Program-made: the position numbers and the translations under genes
Assembly (NCBI RefSeq): GCF_004138335.1
Contig: NZ_RYFW01000001.1
Coordinates: 1,674,001 to 1,738,000, forward strand
From: Peristeroidobacter agariperforans
GTDB lineage: Bacteria; Pseudomonadota; Gammaproteobacteria; Steroidobacterales; Steroidobacteraceae
Direction of reading: 5' to 3'
Length of the DNA stretch: 64,000 bases
Part shown: positions 1 through 9,302 of the stretch, piece after piece
Numbering within the stretch: the first letter of the stretch is position 1
Layout of the letters: every line of letters begins with the position of its first letter
Notes under the pieces: model-generated
Database searches by the model: none
What the model saw: only the letters and a program-made list of their open reading frames with translations
What the model was told of the DNA's origin: nothing

Positions 1-57
1 CACATCGCCCGCGAGATCGCCAACCTGGTCGCCGTGGGTCTCAAGGCCCGTTCATGA
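1..57 (+). CDS. 3' end of an unidentified CDS (partial)
   Basis: An open frame enters from the left edge and gives the last 18 residues of a protein (ending GLKARS) before TGA at 55-57. Its stop overlaps the ATG of the next gene in an ATGA arrangement, so the two are probably translationally coupled and share an operon. Eighteen residues are too few to name the protein. A polyamine aminotransferase or other polyamine enzyme would suit the neighbour, but that is a guess. Confidence 0.6.
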   Translation, partial: HIAREIANLVAVGLKARS

Positions 58-1091
58 AGATCATTTATAGCGACCGTCACCGTCTGCATGCCGGTGACAA
101 GGAAATGTATCGTGGCCAGCTGGTGCCGTGCTTCGAGAAACCAGAGCGCGCCGACTTCGTGTATGAGGCGGTGAAAGCGCGCAACTTCGGGCCGATCCTG
201 GCGCCGAAGGAATTTCCGGTCGCTGCCATCGAGCGAGTGCACGCGCCTCGCTACATTCGCTTTCTGGAAAAAGCGTGGGATCTGTGGAGCGCTCAGGGCT
301 ATACGAACGATGCGTTGCCTGCGGTGTGGCCGGTGCGCGGCCACCGCAGCGACATCGAGCCCGATCACTTCGCCGGGAAGTTCGGTTTGTATTCCTACGA
401 CAGCGGCACGCCGTTCACGGCTGGCACCTGGGCGGCGGCAAAAACGGGCGCCGACATGGCGCTCACCGCGCAGCAGATCGTCAGTGGCGGCGAGCGCGCG
501 GCATTCGCGTTGTCGCGTCCGCCCGGGCATCACTCGGGGCCGGATTTTTTTGGCGGCTACTGCTTCATCAACAACGCTGCGGTCGCGGCCCAGGCGTTTC
601 GTGACAACGGCGCCGGACGCGTCGTCGTGCTGGATGTGGACTATCACCACGGCAACGGCACGCAGACCATCTTCTACGATCGCAGCGACGTGATGTTCCT
701 TTCCATCCACGGCGATCCTCGCACCGAGTATCCGTTCTTCCTCGGTCATGCCGATGAGACCGGCAGCGGTGAAGGTCTCGGCTATAACAAGAACTATCCG
801 CTGCCGGCCGGCAGCAGCAATGCGTTGTGGTTCGATGCGCTTGGCGATGCGGTCCGTCGCATCAACGAGTTCAAGCCCGACGCGCTGGTGATTTCACTCG
901 GCGTCGACACCTTCGCCGACGATCCGATTTCCAAGTTCCAGCTGCGCGAGCCGGAGTACTTGAAACTCGGTGCGCAGCTCGCGGCCCTGAACTTGCCGAC
1001 GGTGTTCATTCTCGAAGGCGGCTATGCCGTCGCCGAGATCGGTCACAACGTCGCGCACGTCCTGCAAGGCTTCGAAGACGCCGCGATGTAA
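54..1091 (+). CDS. aphA: Acetylpolyamine amidohydrolase (class II HDAC-like)
   Basis: This 345-residue zinc hydrolase of the arginase/deacetylase fold should deacetylate acetylputrescine or acetylcadaverine in the cytoplasm for polyamine catabolism. The catalytic His pair lies in RPPGHH (H159, H160). The zinc ligands lie in LDVDYHHGNG (D196, H198) and in the later GVDTFADDP motif. The N-terminal YRGQLVPCFEKPERADF stretch and the YCFINNAAVAAQ block match what I recall of the Mycoplana ramosa acetylpolyamine amidohydrolase (341 residues) better than acetoin-utilisation AcuC proteins. The start overlaps the stop of the upstream gene. The stop lies 4 bp from the convergent kinase gene. The exact acyl substrate cannot be read from sequence. 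Confidence 0.85.
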   Translation: MKIIYSDRHRLHAGDKEMYRGQLVPCFEKPERADFVYEAVKARNFGPILAPKEFPVAAIERVHAPRYIRFLEKAWDLWSAQGYTNDALPAVWPVRGHRSDIEPDHFAGKFGLYSYDSGTPFTAGTWAAAKTGADMALTAQQIVSGGERAAFALSRPPGHHSGPDFFGGYCFINNAAVAAQAFRDNGAGRVVVLDVDYHHGNGTQTIFYDRSDVMFLSIHGDPRTEYPFFLGHADETGSGEGLGYNKNYPLPAGSSNALWFDALGDAVRRINEFKPDALVISLGVDTFADDPISKFQLREPEYLKLGAQLAALNLPTVFILEGGYAVAEIGHNVAHVLQGFEDAAM

Positions 1092-1095
1092 GCAA

Positions 1096-2664
1096 TCATC
1101 GTTGCTCGCCGAGAGTAAACATGAACTGCGCGCCCGTGCGGCCGTCGCTGCACGCCCAGATATCGCCGCCGTGACGTTGCACGATGCGCTGGACGGTGGC
1201 CAGGCCGATGCCGACGCCCGGGAACTGCCGAGCGTCGTGCAGGCGAGTGAACGGCTTGAACAGCCGGTCGGTTTGATTCGGATTGAAGCCCGCGCCGTTG
1301 TCCTGCACCCGATAAACGACCCGGCCCGCGCCGTCGACGTATGAGCTCAGCTCGATCCGGGCGCGCTCGCGTTTGGAGCTGTATTTCCAGGCATTCGACA
1401 GTAAATTCTCCAGCACCACGCTCATCAGGCCCGCATCCGCCGTCACCTTCAGTCCCGGCGCGATGCTGACTTCGGCCTCGCGTTGCGGCTCGGCGCTGCG
1501 CAGCCGGGTCATGATCTTGCTGGCGATTTCGCTCAGGTCGGTGGACTGCAAATACAACTCGGTGCGGGTGATGTGAGACAGGCGGAGCAAGTCGTCGATG
1601 AGCGAGCCCATGCGCGTCGTGGAATCGCGCAACCGAGCGATCGACGACGCTGGCAGCACGCCGGCGTGCTCGCGCGCCATGTCCAGCTCCGCATTCATGA
1701 TCCGCAGCGGTGCCCGCAAATCGTGCGATACCGCCGATGAAAACGCTTCGAGCTCCTGGTTGACCGTCTGCAACTCGCGCGTGCGCTCGCGGACCTGACG
1801 CTCCAGGTTTTGATAGACCTCGACGTTCTCCATGGCCACCGCCGTCGTGTTCGCCAGTGCTTCCAGCAGCATCAACTCCTGAGGCGTGCACTCGTGATGA
1901 CTCGCCCAATAGTTGCCGATGGCGCCGATGGGTGCGTAGGAACGGATCGGCACCATCGCCAGGCTGTGCACGAACGTCGGCCGATACGCGGCGTGCGGGA
2001 TGCGCGAGTCTTTATAGATGTCGGGAATGACCGCGGACTGACTGTTGAGCATGGCCCAGCCGCTGATGCAGGTCTCCAGCGGAAAGCGCTGACCTTTCCA
2101 CAGTGGCGAGATCGCGTCCTCGTCGACGTAGTAGCAGTGAGCGCCATCGCGCAATACAAACGTCGCACCGTCGCAGCCGGTGAGCTGGCGGGCCGCCTTG
2201 CGCACGATGTCGACGATGGCGTCGAGTCCGCGAGCCAGCGACAGCTTCTGCACCACATCGACGAGCAACATCATCGCTGCTTGCGGAGGCGCCACCACTG
2301 GCGCGGGCGGTTTGATATTCCGGCGCAGCGCTGCACTGAGCTGCCAAAGATGATCCTTGAGCACGTAGTCATTGGCGCCGGCCGCGAAGCTCGCCGCCAC
2401 TTCGGATTCGAGCGCCGCTCCGGAACACACGATTACAGGCACATCGGGGTAAGCAGCCTTGGCTTCGCCAATCGCATCTTCGGCGCTGTAGCCCGGCAGA
2501 TTGTTGTCGACCAGCACCACATCGAAGCCGCCGGCCTGCAAAGCGGCGGAATATTCGCCCGGACCGCGTACTTGAATGAATGTCGCCGGGATGCCTTGTC
2601 GCTGAATGCCGCGCTCAATGATGAGCGCATCGCTCGGGTTGTCCTCGAGATGCAGGATCTTCAT
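1096..2664 (-). CDS. REC-GAF hybrid sensor histidine kinase
   Basis: The 522-residue protein starts with a receiver domain (residues 1-115; acidic E7/D8, phosphoacceptor D53, conserved K103). A GAF sensor domain follows (about 135-285), then a short helical linker, a HisKA dimerisation domain with the phospho-accepting H314 in SHDLRAPLR, and a HATPase_c domain with an N box (LENLLSNAWKYS), VQDNGAGF and GVGIGLATVQRI. There is no membrane segment, so it is cytosolic and probably takes input through REC phosphorylation and a GAF ligand. The C-terminal half resembles phytochrome-type kinases, but the GAF lacks an obvious bilin-binding signature. No partner regulator is adjacent. It is transcribed away from the TonB receptor gene behind it. 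Confidence 0.85.
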   Translation of the reverse strand: MKILHLEDNPSDALIIERGIQRQGIPATFIQVRGPGEYSAALQAGGFDVVLVDNNLPGYSAEDAIGEAKAAYPDVPVIVCSGAALESEVAASFAAGANDYVLKDHLWQLSAALRRNIKPPAPVVAPPQAAMMLLVDVVQKLSLARGLDAIVDIVRKAARQLTGCDGATFVLRDGAHCYYVDEDAISPLWKGQRFPLETCISGWAMLNSQSAVIPDIYKDSRIPHAAYRPTFVHSLAMVPIRSYAPIGAIGNYWASHHECTPQELMLLEALANTTAVAMENVEVYQNLERQVRERTRELQTVNQELEAFSSAVSHDLRAPLRIMNAELDMAREHAGVLPASSIARLRDSTTRMGSLIDDLLRLSHITRTELYLQSTDLSEIASKIMTRLRSAEPQREAEVSIAPGLKVTADAGLMSVVLENLLSNAWKYSSKRERARIELSSYVDGAGRVVYRVQDNGAGFNPNQTDRLFKPFTRLHDARQFPGVGIGLATVQRIVQRHGGDIWACSDGRTGAQFMFTLGEQR

Positions 2665-2860
2665 CTAACCTCTGTTCCTCGCAGCCCCCGGAAGGCCGGA
2701 TCCGGGAGTCTTCTAATACGTGCTGCGGTTGCGAATCTTCACGCGGGAGCGGGGTCGGGGCGTGTGCGCTGGGTCACGATCGAGAAGCACAGGCGGTTAG
2801 GTATTTTCCACGGTCACTGCCATCTCGTCGCGTGGCTGGATGCCGCGCGAACCGGCGCGA
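2665..2860. other. Intergenic spacer
   Basis: This 196-bp gap lies between the stop of the TonB receptor and the start of the kinase, both on the minus strand, so it should carry the receptor terminator and the kinase promoter. I see no convincing hairpin with a T tract and no coding frame. Confidence 0.4.
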
Positions 2861-5155
2861 TCAATATCGCCACAGCACTCCGGCCGACGGGATCAACGGC
2901 AGCCAGGAACTGAAGTCGCGGACGTAGCTCGTCGAGCCGTCCGCGTTCTGCCGCAGCTCATACTCCACGCAGCAAGGATTGTCTCGCGAAGTCGCGTTCG
3001 TGAGCTCGACGAACACATCCAGCGCGCCGCGCGACATGAGGAACGTGCGTGTCAGTCGCATGTCCAGAGAATTGAAGTCCTCCAAACGGCTGCGATTGCG
3101 CGCCGAGACGTCGATGCTCGGCACTCCCGTCGTCGGATTCACGGGCAGCTCGGTAGTCGGCCAGCCGCTGTGGAAGCTGTTGATGACGGTCGCGGTCCAT
3201 GGGCCGCTCGCCCAGGTCACTCCGAGATTGACGGCGTGTCGCTGATCCCAGCTGCGCGGCACGTCTTCGTTACCGATCCGATCCGTCACTTGCGACCACG
3301 TGTAGCTGAGCCAACCGCTCCAAGGTCCTCGCGGCCGCATCTGCATCAGCACTTCGACGCCCTCGGCGCGCGCGCTGCGCGCGTCGACCATTACGCGATC
3401 GAACTCCGCCTCCGGAAACAGCACCAGCGGATCCAGCATGTTTTCGAAGCGCGGATTGAGCTCCCGATAGTATTTTCGATAGGCCTCGACGCGCACATTG
3501 AAGCCTTCGTCGAAGGCGTGTTCGAGACTGGCGATGACGTGGTCCGCATGTTGTGCGGGATAGAAGGTCGAGATGCCATCTTCGACCTGCAGCTCGTTGA
3601 TGCCTTGGGATTGGAAGAACCGCCCCCAGCTGGCGCGCAGCGTGGTCGCAGGTGACAGCGCATAAAGCACGCTGAAGCGCGGGCTCAGCTGTTCGCCATC
3701 GTCGCTGCCGTCATAAGTCTGCACATCGACGCGCAGCCCGGTTTCCAGGGTCCAGCGCTGCCCGAGCGTCGTTCGCACGTCCCAATACGCCGAGTTCTCA
3801 TAGCCCTCCGGTGCCGGCGAGACGCGACGCGTAGTCACGGACCCTGGCGAGCCTGGGAACGGATAGTTGGGAGAGACGGTGAGGTCGAGCGAGTAATTGT
3901 AGTCGCCCCACAGCTTTCGGACTTCGCCGCCGAAGCGGTGCCTGAAGGCGCCGATATCCCAGCTGTTTTCCAATCTCAGTCCGGCGATGTGAAACGTTCG
4001 GTCATCCTGCACGCGGCCGGAGCGTTGGCCTGGCTGTTCGACCGAGCCGCGCCGTTCGTTGACCAGATCGGTGAACGAGCCAATGACCCGGCTCGACAGG
4101 TCAGGCGACCAATCGTGCTCGAGCGTGAGCCAGCCGTAGATGTTCCGATACTTGGCGCGCGCTTCCTGAGTGCCATTGTCGCGCCGGGCGACGATTTGAT
4201 CGCCGGAGGCGAGCGCGTCGAAAGAAATATTCGTGGAGTCCGTGAGTGCGTATTCGGCGCGTGCGAAGCCATCGGAATAGTCGGGTTCGCCGAAGTCTTC
4301 TTCCGCGAACTGCGCCAGCTCGGCGAGATTGCCTCGCCGAGCGGAGAGCAGCGCACGGCCCCGGCCGTCGTCAAAGCCGGTTGCGGCCAATGCGCTGGTG
4401 TGGAAGAAACTCAAGCCTGCTTCGTAGTAGCGCTCGGCAGGCCGGATCGTGCGCGCATCGATGATGGCGCTCATGCGGTCGCCATACGGCGCCGGAAAGC
4501 CGCCGGAATAGAATTCGATGCCGTCGATGATGCGCGAGTCGAGCAGGCTGATGGGGCTGTAGAAGTTCTTCAGATGAAACGGCTCGTACAGCCGCAGCCC
4601 GTTCAACAGAATGGCGGTCTCGTTCGGCTCGCCGCCACGGATCGGTCCGAGACTCGACACACCGTTGGTCGCTGCGCCGGGCAATCTTTGCACGGCGCGC
4701 AATGTTTCATCCGCCAGTCGCGGCATTGCCTGCACTTCGTCCTGGGTCAGGAAATTTTTTGGCGCGATGTTCTCGGTGGCCAGCACGTAACGGCTGGTTT
4801 GCACGACGACTTCTTCCAGTTGCTCGGGCTCCTGCTTCTGCGCAGGCTGTGGTCGCGCCGAAGCGTTGGATGAATCGCGAACCACGGCATAAACGCGCGG
4901 CGCCGCCTCGGACAGCGACAATCCGTGCGCAGCCAGGATTTCCCGGGCCAATTCCAGTCCACGAGCCGCGCTCGGTTCGGCCTGGACGCGCAGGTCCGCC
5001 GGCACGATCTGGTCGTTGTAAATAAAGATCAGGCCCTGGGCGCGCAGATCCTTGAGCACATCGCCGACGCTACGGCCCTGCAGTTGCGCCAGCGCGGGGT
5101 GGCACATCAACAGTCCCGTCGACAGGCAGGCGACGCGCCGCAGCGCTGACTTCAT
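2861..5155 (-). CDS. TonB-dependent receptor with STN signalling domain
   Basis: This is a 764-residue outer-membrane receptor from ATG at 5155, where a signal peptide begins (MKSALRR, ending ALAQ). The frame stays open upstream to 5263, but those residues carry no signal sequence. After the signal comes a secretin/TonB short N-terminal (STN) domain (LQGRSVGDVLKDL, about residues 25-95), a linker, a plug domain with EEVVVQTSRY and a 22-strand barrel ending GVLWRY. STN domains contact FecR-type anti-sigma factors, and a FecR/ECF pair lies upstream on the same strand. The gene overlaps the preceding PAP2 gene by 86 bp. The ligand is unknown. Confidence 0.88.
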   Translation of the reverse strand: MKSALRRVACLSTGLLMCHPALAQLQGRSVGDVLKDLRAQGLIFIYNDQIVPADLRVQAEPSAARGLELAREILAAHGLSLSEAAPRVYAVVRDSSNASARPQPAQKQEPEQLEEVVVQTSRYVLATENIAPKNFLTQDEVQAMPRLADETLRAVQRLPGAATNGVSSLGPIRGGEPNETAILLNGLRLYEPFHLKNFYSPISLLDSRIIDGIEFYSGGFPAPYGDRMSAIIDARTIRPAERYYEAGLSFFHTSALAATGFDDGRGRALLSARRGNLAELAQFAEEDFGEPDYSDGFARAEYALTDSTNISFDALASGDQIVARRDNGTQEARAKYRNIYGWLTLEHDWSPDLSSRVIGSFTDLVNERRGSVEQPGQRSGRVQDDRTFHIAGLRLENSWDIGAFRHRFGGEVRKLWGDYNYSLDLTVSPNYPFPGSPGSVTTRRVSPAPEGYENSAYWDVRTTLGQRWTLETGLRVDVQTYDGSDDGEQLSPRFSVLYALSPATTLRASWGRFFQSQGINELQVEDGISTFYPAQHADHVIASLEHAFDEGFNVRVEAYRKYYRELNPRFENMLDPLVLFPEAEFDRVMVDARSARAEGVEVLMQMRPRGPWSGWLSYTWSQVTDRIGNEDVPRSWDQRHAVNLGVTWASGPWTATVINSFHSGWPTTELPVNPTTGVPSIDVSARNRSRLEDFNSLDMRLTRTFLMSRGALDVFVELTNATSRDNPCCVEYELRQNADGSTSYVRDFSSWLPLIPSAGVLWRY

Positions 5156-5873
5156 TGCACTCCCATTGAGATCGAGGAGGCGCGGCAGTCCACAGCCGGG
5201 CCTTGAAAGCGAAAGTGTACAGAGATAGCGAGACTGTCCACACGAGCATCGCGCTCCACACATCGTGCGAAACGAAATGCGCGCCGCGCGACTGCTGAGC
5301 GATGCCGAACACCAGGCCCATCGACAGACCTGCTGCCAAGCCCCATCGCGCGGCTATTCGACTGCGCTCGCGGAGTACGAAGTATAAGGCCAGCAACGCG
5401 TAACCGGAGCTGGCGTGCGCGGCAGGAAAGCAACGAGCATGCCGCAACGCTTCGGGACGTTGCTCGAACAGATGAATGAACGGGAATGCGCCGCCGAACT
5501 CGGTCAGGTCGCGCGGGCAATCGACGTTGGTCAGCGTTTTCAGCAGTCCGACCAGCCCTACCGACAGTACGATGGAGACGAAGCAGTACAGCGCAGGTCT
5601 ACGCAATTCGTGCAGTTCGGGACGCACCCAGGCCGCTATCCAAAGTCCCAGCGCCAGCGCCGCTACGCTGCGCACGAGCCAGGCGCCGTCACGATGGATC
5701 AGTTCATTGGTCCACCAGCTGGTCGCGCCAATCCAGCGCGACCGGGCTTCGTCGAAGTACAGCGCGTGCGCGATGGAGATATCGAGGGTGGTGCTGGCTA
5801 GCAGGGCAGCAAGCATCACGAACAGTACCAAGGGCGCGCGCAAGTGGCGCCAATAGAACATTGCGGTCGGCAT
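5070..5873 (-). CDS. PAP2-superfamily membrane phosphatase
   Basis: This 267-residue integral membrane protein has about six hydrophobic helices and the PAP2 motif set: a KTLTNVDCPRDL box, AAHASSGY (the PSGH-like motif with its catalytic His) and SRGAHFVSHDVWSA (SRxxxxxHxxxD). Such enzymes dephosphorylate lipid phosphates (undecaprenyl pyrophosphate, phosphatidate) or lipid A phosphates (LpxE/LpxF) at the periplasmic face. The substrate cannot be fixed here. It starts 3 bp after the Omp85 stop and its 3' end overlaps the TonB receptor by 86 bp, so the three genes look coupled. The last 40 residues are non-hydrophobic and lie mostly in the overlap. Confidence 0.85.
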   Translation of the reverse strand: MPTAMFYWRHLRAPLVLFVMLAALLASTTLDISIAHALYFDEARSRWIGATSWWTNELIHRDGAWLVRSVAALALGLWIAAWVRPELHELRRPALYCFVSIVLSVGLVGLLKTLTNVDCPRDLTEFGGAFPFIHLFEQRPEALRHARCFPAAHASSGYALLALYFVLRERSRIAARWGLAAGLSMGLVFGIAQQSRGAHFVSHDVWSAMLVWTVSLSLYTFAFKARLWTAAPPRSQWECNEVSAAARRLPVDGTVDVPPRAGATAGP

Positions 5874-5876
5874 GCT

Positions 5877-7544
5877 TCAGAACGATTTCTTGGTTTCGAT
5901 CAACAGTTGCAGGGAATCGATGTCGCCGGGCCGATTCAGCGGCATTGCGAGGTCGATGTGCAGGACGTTGCCGAGGCCGGAGCGAGCGCTGCCAAGTCGC
6001 AGGCCGACGCCGACGTCCGAGAGCCAACCGGCCGGCGCGGCAGCGTATTCGTCCTGGCCCCAGGCGCGGCCGGTATCGAAGAACACCGCGGCGCCGACGT
6101 TGAACAGCTTCAGCGGCTGCCATGAGCTGTAGAAACGTTCTTCCAGCGTCAGCAGCGCATTGGCCTTGCCCGCCTGATAGCGCAGGGGATAGCCGCGCAG
6201 CCCGTTGTCGCCCCCGAGCAGCAGCTGATTCTCAGGATCCAGGTGTGATGTGATCGATCCCGAGATCGACGCGAAGAACACGCGTCGCTCTGACTGACGC
6301 AGGTAGAACCGGCTGCTGGCGTCGAGCACGGCGTCGCGGAGCGAACCGTCTTCCAGGCGCCCGCGCCAGCCTAGACCGTTGATGAGATAACGCTCGTGAC
6401 CGAGATCGTCGCCCGCCTGCAACACGCCGTTCAATATCAAGGCGTCGCGCGTCGAGCCAAAAGCGGTGCTGGCGAACCCGGCTTCGAGACGGGCGCTGCG
6501 GCCCAGGTGGAGATCTTCGGTCCGGCCGATCTGATCCAGATTGCGCGTGCTCAGATAGTTGTCCTGGAGCATTTCGATGCCGACCCAGGGATAGGCCACT
6601 GTGCGATCGTCCGGAATCGCCACGTTAGGCTCGTTCAAGCGCGTCGCGAATGCGCGCGCGTCGTAGCGAAAGCCGCCGAGATAGCGCACGGTCCAGCCAT
6701 CGTGCAGGCCGGAGGAGATACCGCCGCCGACATCGAACTGCCGTTCCTGCATGTCGTAGCGTGCGATGCGCTTGCCGAGCGAGTAGCGCGAGATGGCGCT
6801 GTCGACGTCGGAAGCATTCAGATTCGCGCTCCAGCGGGAATCGAGCGCGTAGAACGGTCGGGACAGACCGATTGCCTGCTCCTCGCCGTCGCTCATGGAT
6901 GAGTAGGCGGTGGAGAGCGACCACCAGCTGCCGAACAGATGAGGATCGACATAGGTCAGGCGCCAGGCGGTGCGATCGACATCGTTGGTGCGCTCCGCCG
7001 AGATCTGTTTGCCCAAGCCGAGGAAGTTGGTGTCCTCGAATTCCAGGCGCGTCTTGTTCTCGCCGCCCTTGCGGCCGAAGGAAAAGCCGGGACTCAACGT
7101 CCACACGTCATGAACGCGCACCTCGACGTCGACCGTGTTGTCCTCGTTGTAGCGGACCACGTTGACGGAGGCTTCGTTGAAATAGCGCTGGTGGCGGAGC
7201 AGGCGCGCGGTTTCGTCGAGCACGCGACGGTGATAGGGCTCGCCGCTTCGGAACAGCAACTGCTGACGCACCGTCTCGCTGTGCGTGGAGATGTGCAAGC
7301 CATTGACCATGCGATAGGGCGCCGACAACGACTGGGTATCTTCGAACACGTCATCGATTCGAATGTCGATGTGGCCGATGCTGGCGCCGCGTTTCTCGAG
7401 CTCGGCATCCGAGGGCAGCTGGGACTGATCCAGAGCGGTCCTGCCAGGAAGCATCGCGACCATCGCATCGGCGCCGTGAGCCAGCGGTGCGGCGAGCAGT
7501 GTCGACGCGGCGGTCGTAACAGCAACCCTGGTGAAACATCTCAT
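5877..7544 (-). CDS. Omp85/BamA-family outer-membrane protein
   Basis: The protein has 555 residues with a signal peptide (MRCFTRVAV to HGADA). An N-terminal periplasmic part resembles a single POTRA domain (ISTHSETVRQQLLFRSGEPY, about residues 95-180). A C-terminal 16-strand surface-antigen barrel contains GGDNGLRGYP, equivalent to the family's conserved VRGY/F loop-6 motif, and FFDTGRAWG. Full BamA has five POTRA domains, so this is a short paralogue closer to TamA/TpsB-like or single-POTRA Omp85 proteins. It sits between the FecR and PAP2 genes in a tight minus-strand series, which suggests export or insertion of an envelope component controlled by the ECF/FecR pair. Confidence 0.82.
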   Translation of the reverse strand: MRCFTRVAVTTAASTLLAAPLAHGADAMVAMLPGRTALDQSQLPSDAELEKRGASIGHIDIRIDDVFEDTQSLSAPYRMVNGLHISTHSETVRQQLLFRSGEPYHRRVLDETARLLRHQRYFNEASVNVVRYNEDNTVDVEVRVHDVWTLSPGFSFGRKGGENKTRLEFEDTNFLGLGKQISAERTNDVDRTAWRLTYVDPHLFGSWWSLSTAYSSMSDGEEQAIGLSRPFYALDSRWSANLNASDVDSAISRYSLGKRIARYDMQERQFDVGGGISSGLHDGWTVRYLGGFRYDARAFATRLNEPNVAIPDDRTVAYPWVGIEMLQDNYLSTRNLDQIGRTEDLHLGRSARLEAGFASTAFGSTRDALILNGVLQAGDDLGHERYLINGLGWRGRLEDGSLRDAVLDASSRFYLRQSERRVFFASISGSITSHLDPENQLLLGGDNGLRGYPLRYQAGKANALLTLEERFYSSWQPLKLFNVGAAVFFDTGRAWGQDEYAAAPAGWLSDVGVGLRLGSARSGLGNVLHIDLAMPLNRPGDIDSLQLLIETKKSF

Positions 7545-7598
7545 CGCGCCCCCACCGCCGCCGCATTCGGCCGCGACGATTCGCGTCCGGGCCGGCGC

Positions 7599-8633
7599 TC
7601 AGCGAGTTGGACGCGTGGCAGCGTTCGAATCAATCGGCGTGAGCTCGATGCCGATCGAGGTTGCGTCTGTTCGATAACGACGCAGCTGGGTCGTCGCCAG
7701 CACGGTGGTCAGAGCTACGTCGGCATCGAGTCCCGCGATGGAGCCGCGCAGCTTCACGGCTTCCGCTGCAGCTTCGGCTTGTGGCGTGGAGTAAACGACG
7801 TGCCGGCCGGTTTCGCGGGCGATCCATTGCAGGAACGTGGCGAGGGACTCATTGTCGATGTCGAACACGGGCGCGGCTTCCAGGGTCCACTGCCAGTGAG
7901 GATCGCTGGCCGCGAGAGAGCTTCGAGTGAGGTCGCCGCTGGCCGTCAAGCGCAGCACCTGACCTGCTTCGCCGGTGTTCGAAGTCGACGCGTTGGTTAT
8001 ACGCACGCGGCCTTCGCGCACGCTGACCACCATGGCGTCGGCCTGAGTTCGTACTTCATATTGAGTGCCGACGTGCTGAACCGACCCAGCCGCGGTGTCG
8101 ACCGTCAGAGCGTTGCCGCTGCCAACGCCAGGCGGTGCGTCGATATATACCGCGCCCGAGGTCAGCGTGATGCGGTCGGTTGCGTCCACGGTGAGCCGGG
8201 TATCGTGATCGAGCCGCAACGACAGTCCGTCAGGGAAAGCAACGGCGGCGCGTGATTGGGGGCCGGTTTCCATGATGTCGCCGACGCGAATGAGCTGCCC
8301 GACCTCGCGCGCTTCGGCAGCCGTTTCGCCGGTGCTCGCCAGCAGACTGCCATCGACGCTTGCGACGCTGGCGACTTGCTCGGGCGCGGGCGCCATGAAT
8401 CGATACGCGAAAGTGGTGACCAATACAGCGAGCATCACACCAGCGGCCAGCCGCCAGGCAACGACGCGTTGCTGGCGCCGGCGTTGTTGCACGATGGTGA
8501 GCCATTCGGCGTGCACGGCCGACATGACCTCGCTCGCCGCCGCGGCGGAAGGCTCGTCGCGCGCGCCAACTTCTCGAAGCAACGCTTCGATGCTGGCGTC
8601 GTTAGACTCGGGTTCGTCTCGTACCGTCGTCAT
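7599..8633 (-). CDS. FecR-type anti-sigma factor
   Basis: This 344-residue single-pass inner-membrane protein has a cytoplasmic N-terminal region of about 70 residues that would bind the sigma factor and one membrane helix (AAGVMLAVLVTTFAYRF). The periplasmic FecR domain follows (about 95-235), with repeated beta motifs such as LTSGAVYIDAPPG and VGTQYEVRTQ. The C-terminal STN-like segment (FLQWIARETGRHVVYS) would face the TonB receptor. It lies 4 bp downstream of the ECF sigma gene, the canonical fecI-fecR order. It should relay occupancy of the STN-TonB receptor at 2861-5155 to that sigma factor. Confidence 0.85.
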   Translation of the reverse strand: MTTVRDEPESNDASIEALLREVGARDEPSAAAASEVMSAVHAEWLTIVQQRRRQQRVVAWRLAAGVMLAVLVTTFAYRFMAPAPEQVASVASVDGSLLASTGETAAEAREVGQLIRVGDIMETGPQSRAAVAFPDGLSLRLDHDTRLTVDATDRITLTSGAVYIDAPPGVGSGNALTVDTAAGSVQHVGTQYEVRTQADAMVVSVREGRVRITNASTSNTGEAGQVLRLTASGDLTRSSLAASDPHWQWTLEAAPVFDIDNESLATFLQWIARETGRHVVYSTPQAEAAAEAVKLRGSIAGLDADVALTTVLATTQLRRYRTDATSIGIELTPIDSNAATRPTR

Positions 8634-8637
8634 GGCG

Positions 8638-9261
8638 CTACTTTCTCATACCGGCGAGCACATCGCTCGCTGTCGAACCGAATACTGTCTCCACCGCCTC
8701 GCGGAATGCCGTGCGGGCGCGGGCCAGCAGCGATTGCGCTGCTATGTGCCCGACGCCAAGCAGTGCGCCGATCTCCTCGACACTGCGTCCCTCGATATAT
8801 TTCCATTCCAGCACATCGCCGTAGCGCGCCGGCAACCGATCGAGCACCGACTGCACCAGGCGGCGGGCTTCGGCGTTGCTATAGCCCTGCATGGGCTCGT
8901 CCGAGGCGGGCGCGGCGATGGATTCCAACGCTTCGCGCAGGCCCGGAGTGTCGTCGATCAGCACTACATTCTCATGATGGCGCTTGTGAGCGCGCAGGTA
9001 GTCCACGATCTGGCGGCGACAGATCTGGCACAACCAGCTGAAAAGCGCCGACTCGCCGCGAAAACCGGCCAGGCCTCGCATCGCTTTGACCAGGGTTGCT
9101 TGCACCACTTCTTTGCAGGCCTCGGCATCGTTGCCCAGACGGGGCAGGGCAAACCGGTAGACACGCGGGAAATAAGTCTCGAAAAACCGGCGAAAAGCGG
9201 CCTCGTCACCGCGCAACATGGCGGCGATCAGGACGCTGTCGGTGCTTTGTTCGGGGCTCAC
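8638..9261 (-). CDS. ECF-family RNA polymerase sigma factor
   Basis: The 207-residue protein has a sigma region 2 (YFPRVYRFALPRLGNDAEA through FSWLCQICRRQIVDYLR) and a region 4 helix-turn-helix (LPARYGDVLEWKYIEGRSVEEIG). It has no extra domains. Its neighbour 4 bp downstream is a FecR-type anti-sigma gene, so activity is probably held in check by FecR until the STN-TonB receptor is engaged. Only 41 bp separate it from the phosphoethanolamine transferase upstream on the same strand, so it may be co-transcribed with that gene. Its regulon cannot be read directly. Confidence 0.88.
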   Translation of the reverse strand: MSPEQSTDSVLIAAMLRGDEAAFRRFFETYFPRVYRFALPRLGNDAEACKEVVQATLVKAMRGLAGFRGESALFSWLCQICRRQIVDYLRAHKRHHENVVLIDDTPGLREALESIAAPASDEPMQGYSNAEARRLVQSVLDRLPARYGDVLEWKYIEGRSVEEIGALLGVGHIAAQSLLARARTAFREAVETVFGSTASDVLAGMRK

Positions 9262-9302
9262 TTCTTCAGTAGGACGCGCGCGTTCGACAAATCAATCGCT
9301 GC

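Noticed and set aside
54-1091. Histone-type deacetylase acting on proteins
   Set aside because: N-terminal and zinc-site context match bacterial acetylpolyamine amidohydrolase rather than protein deacetylases.
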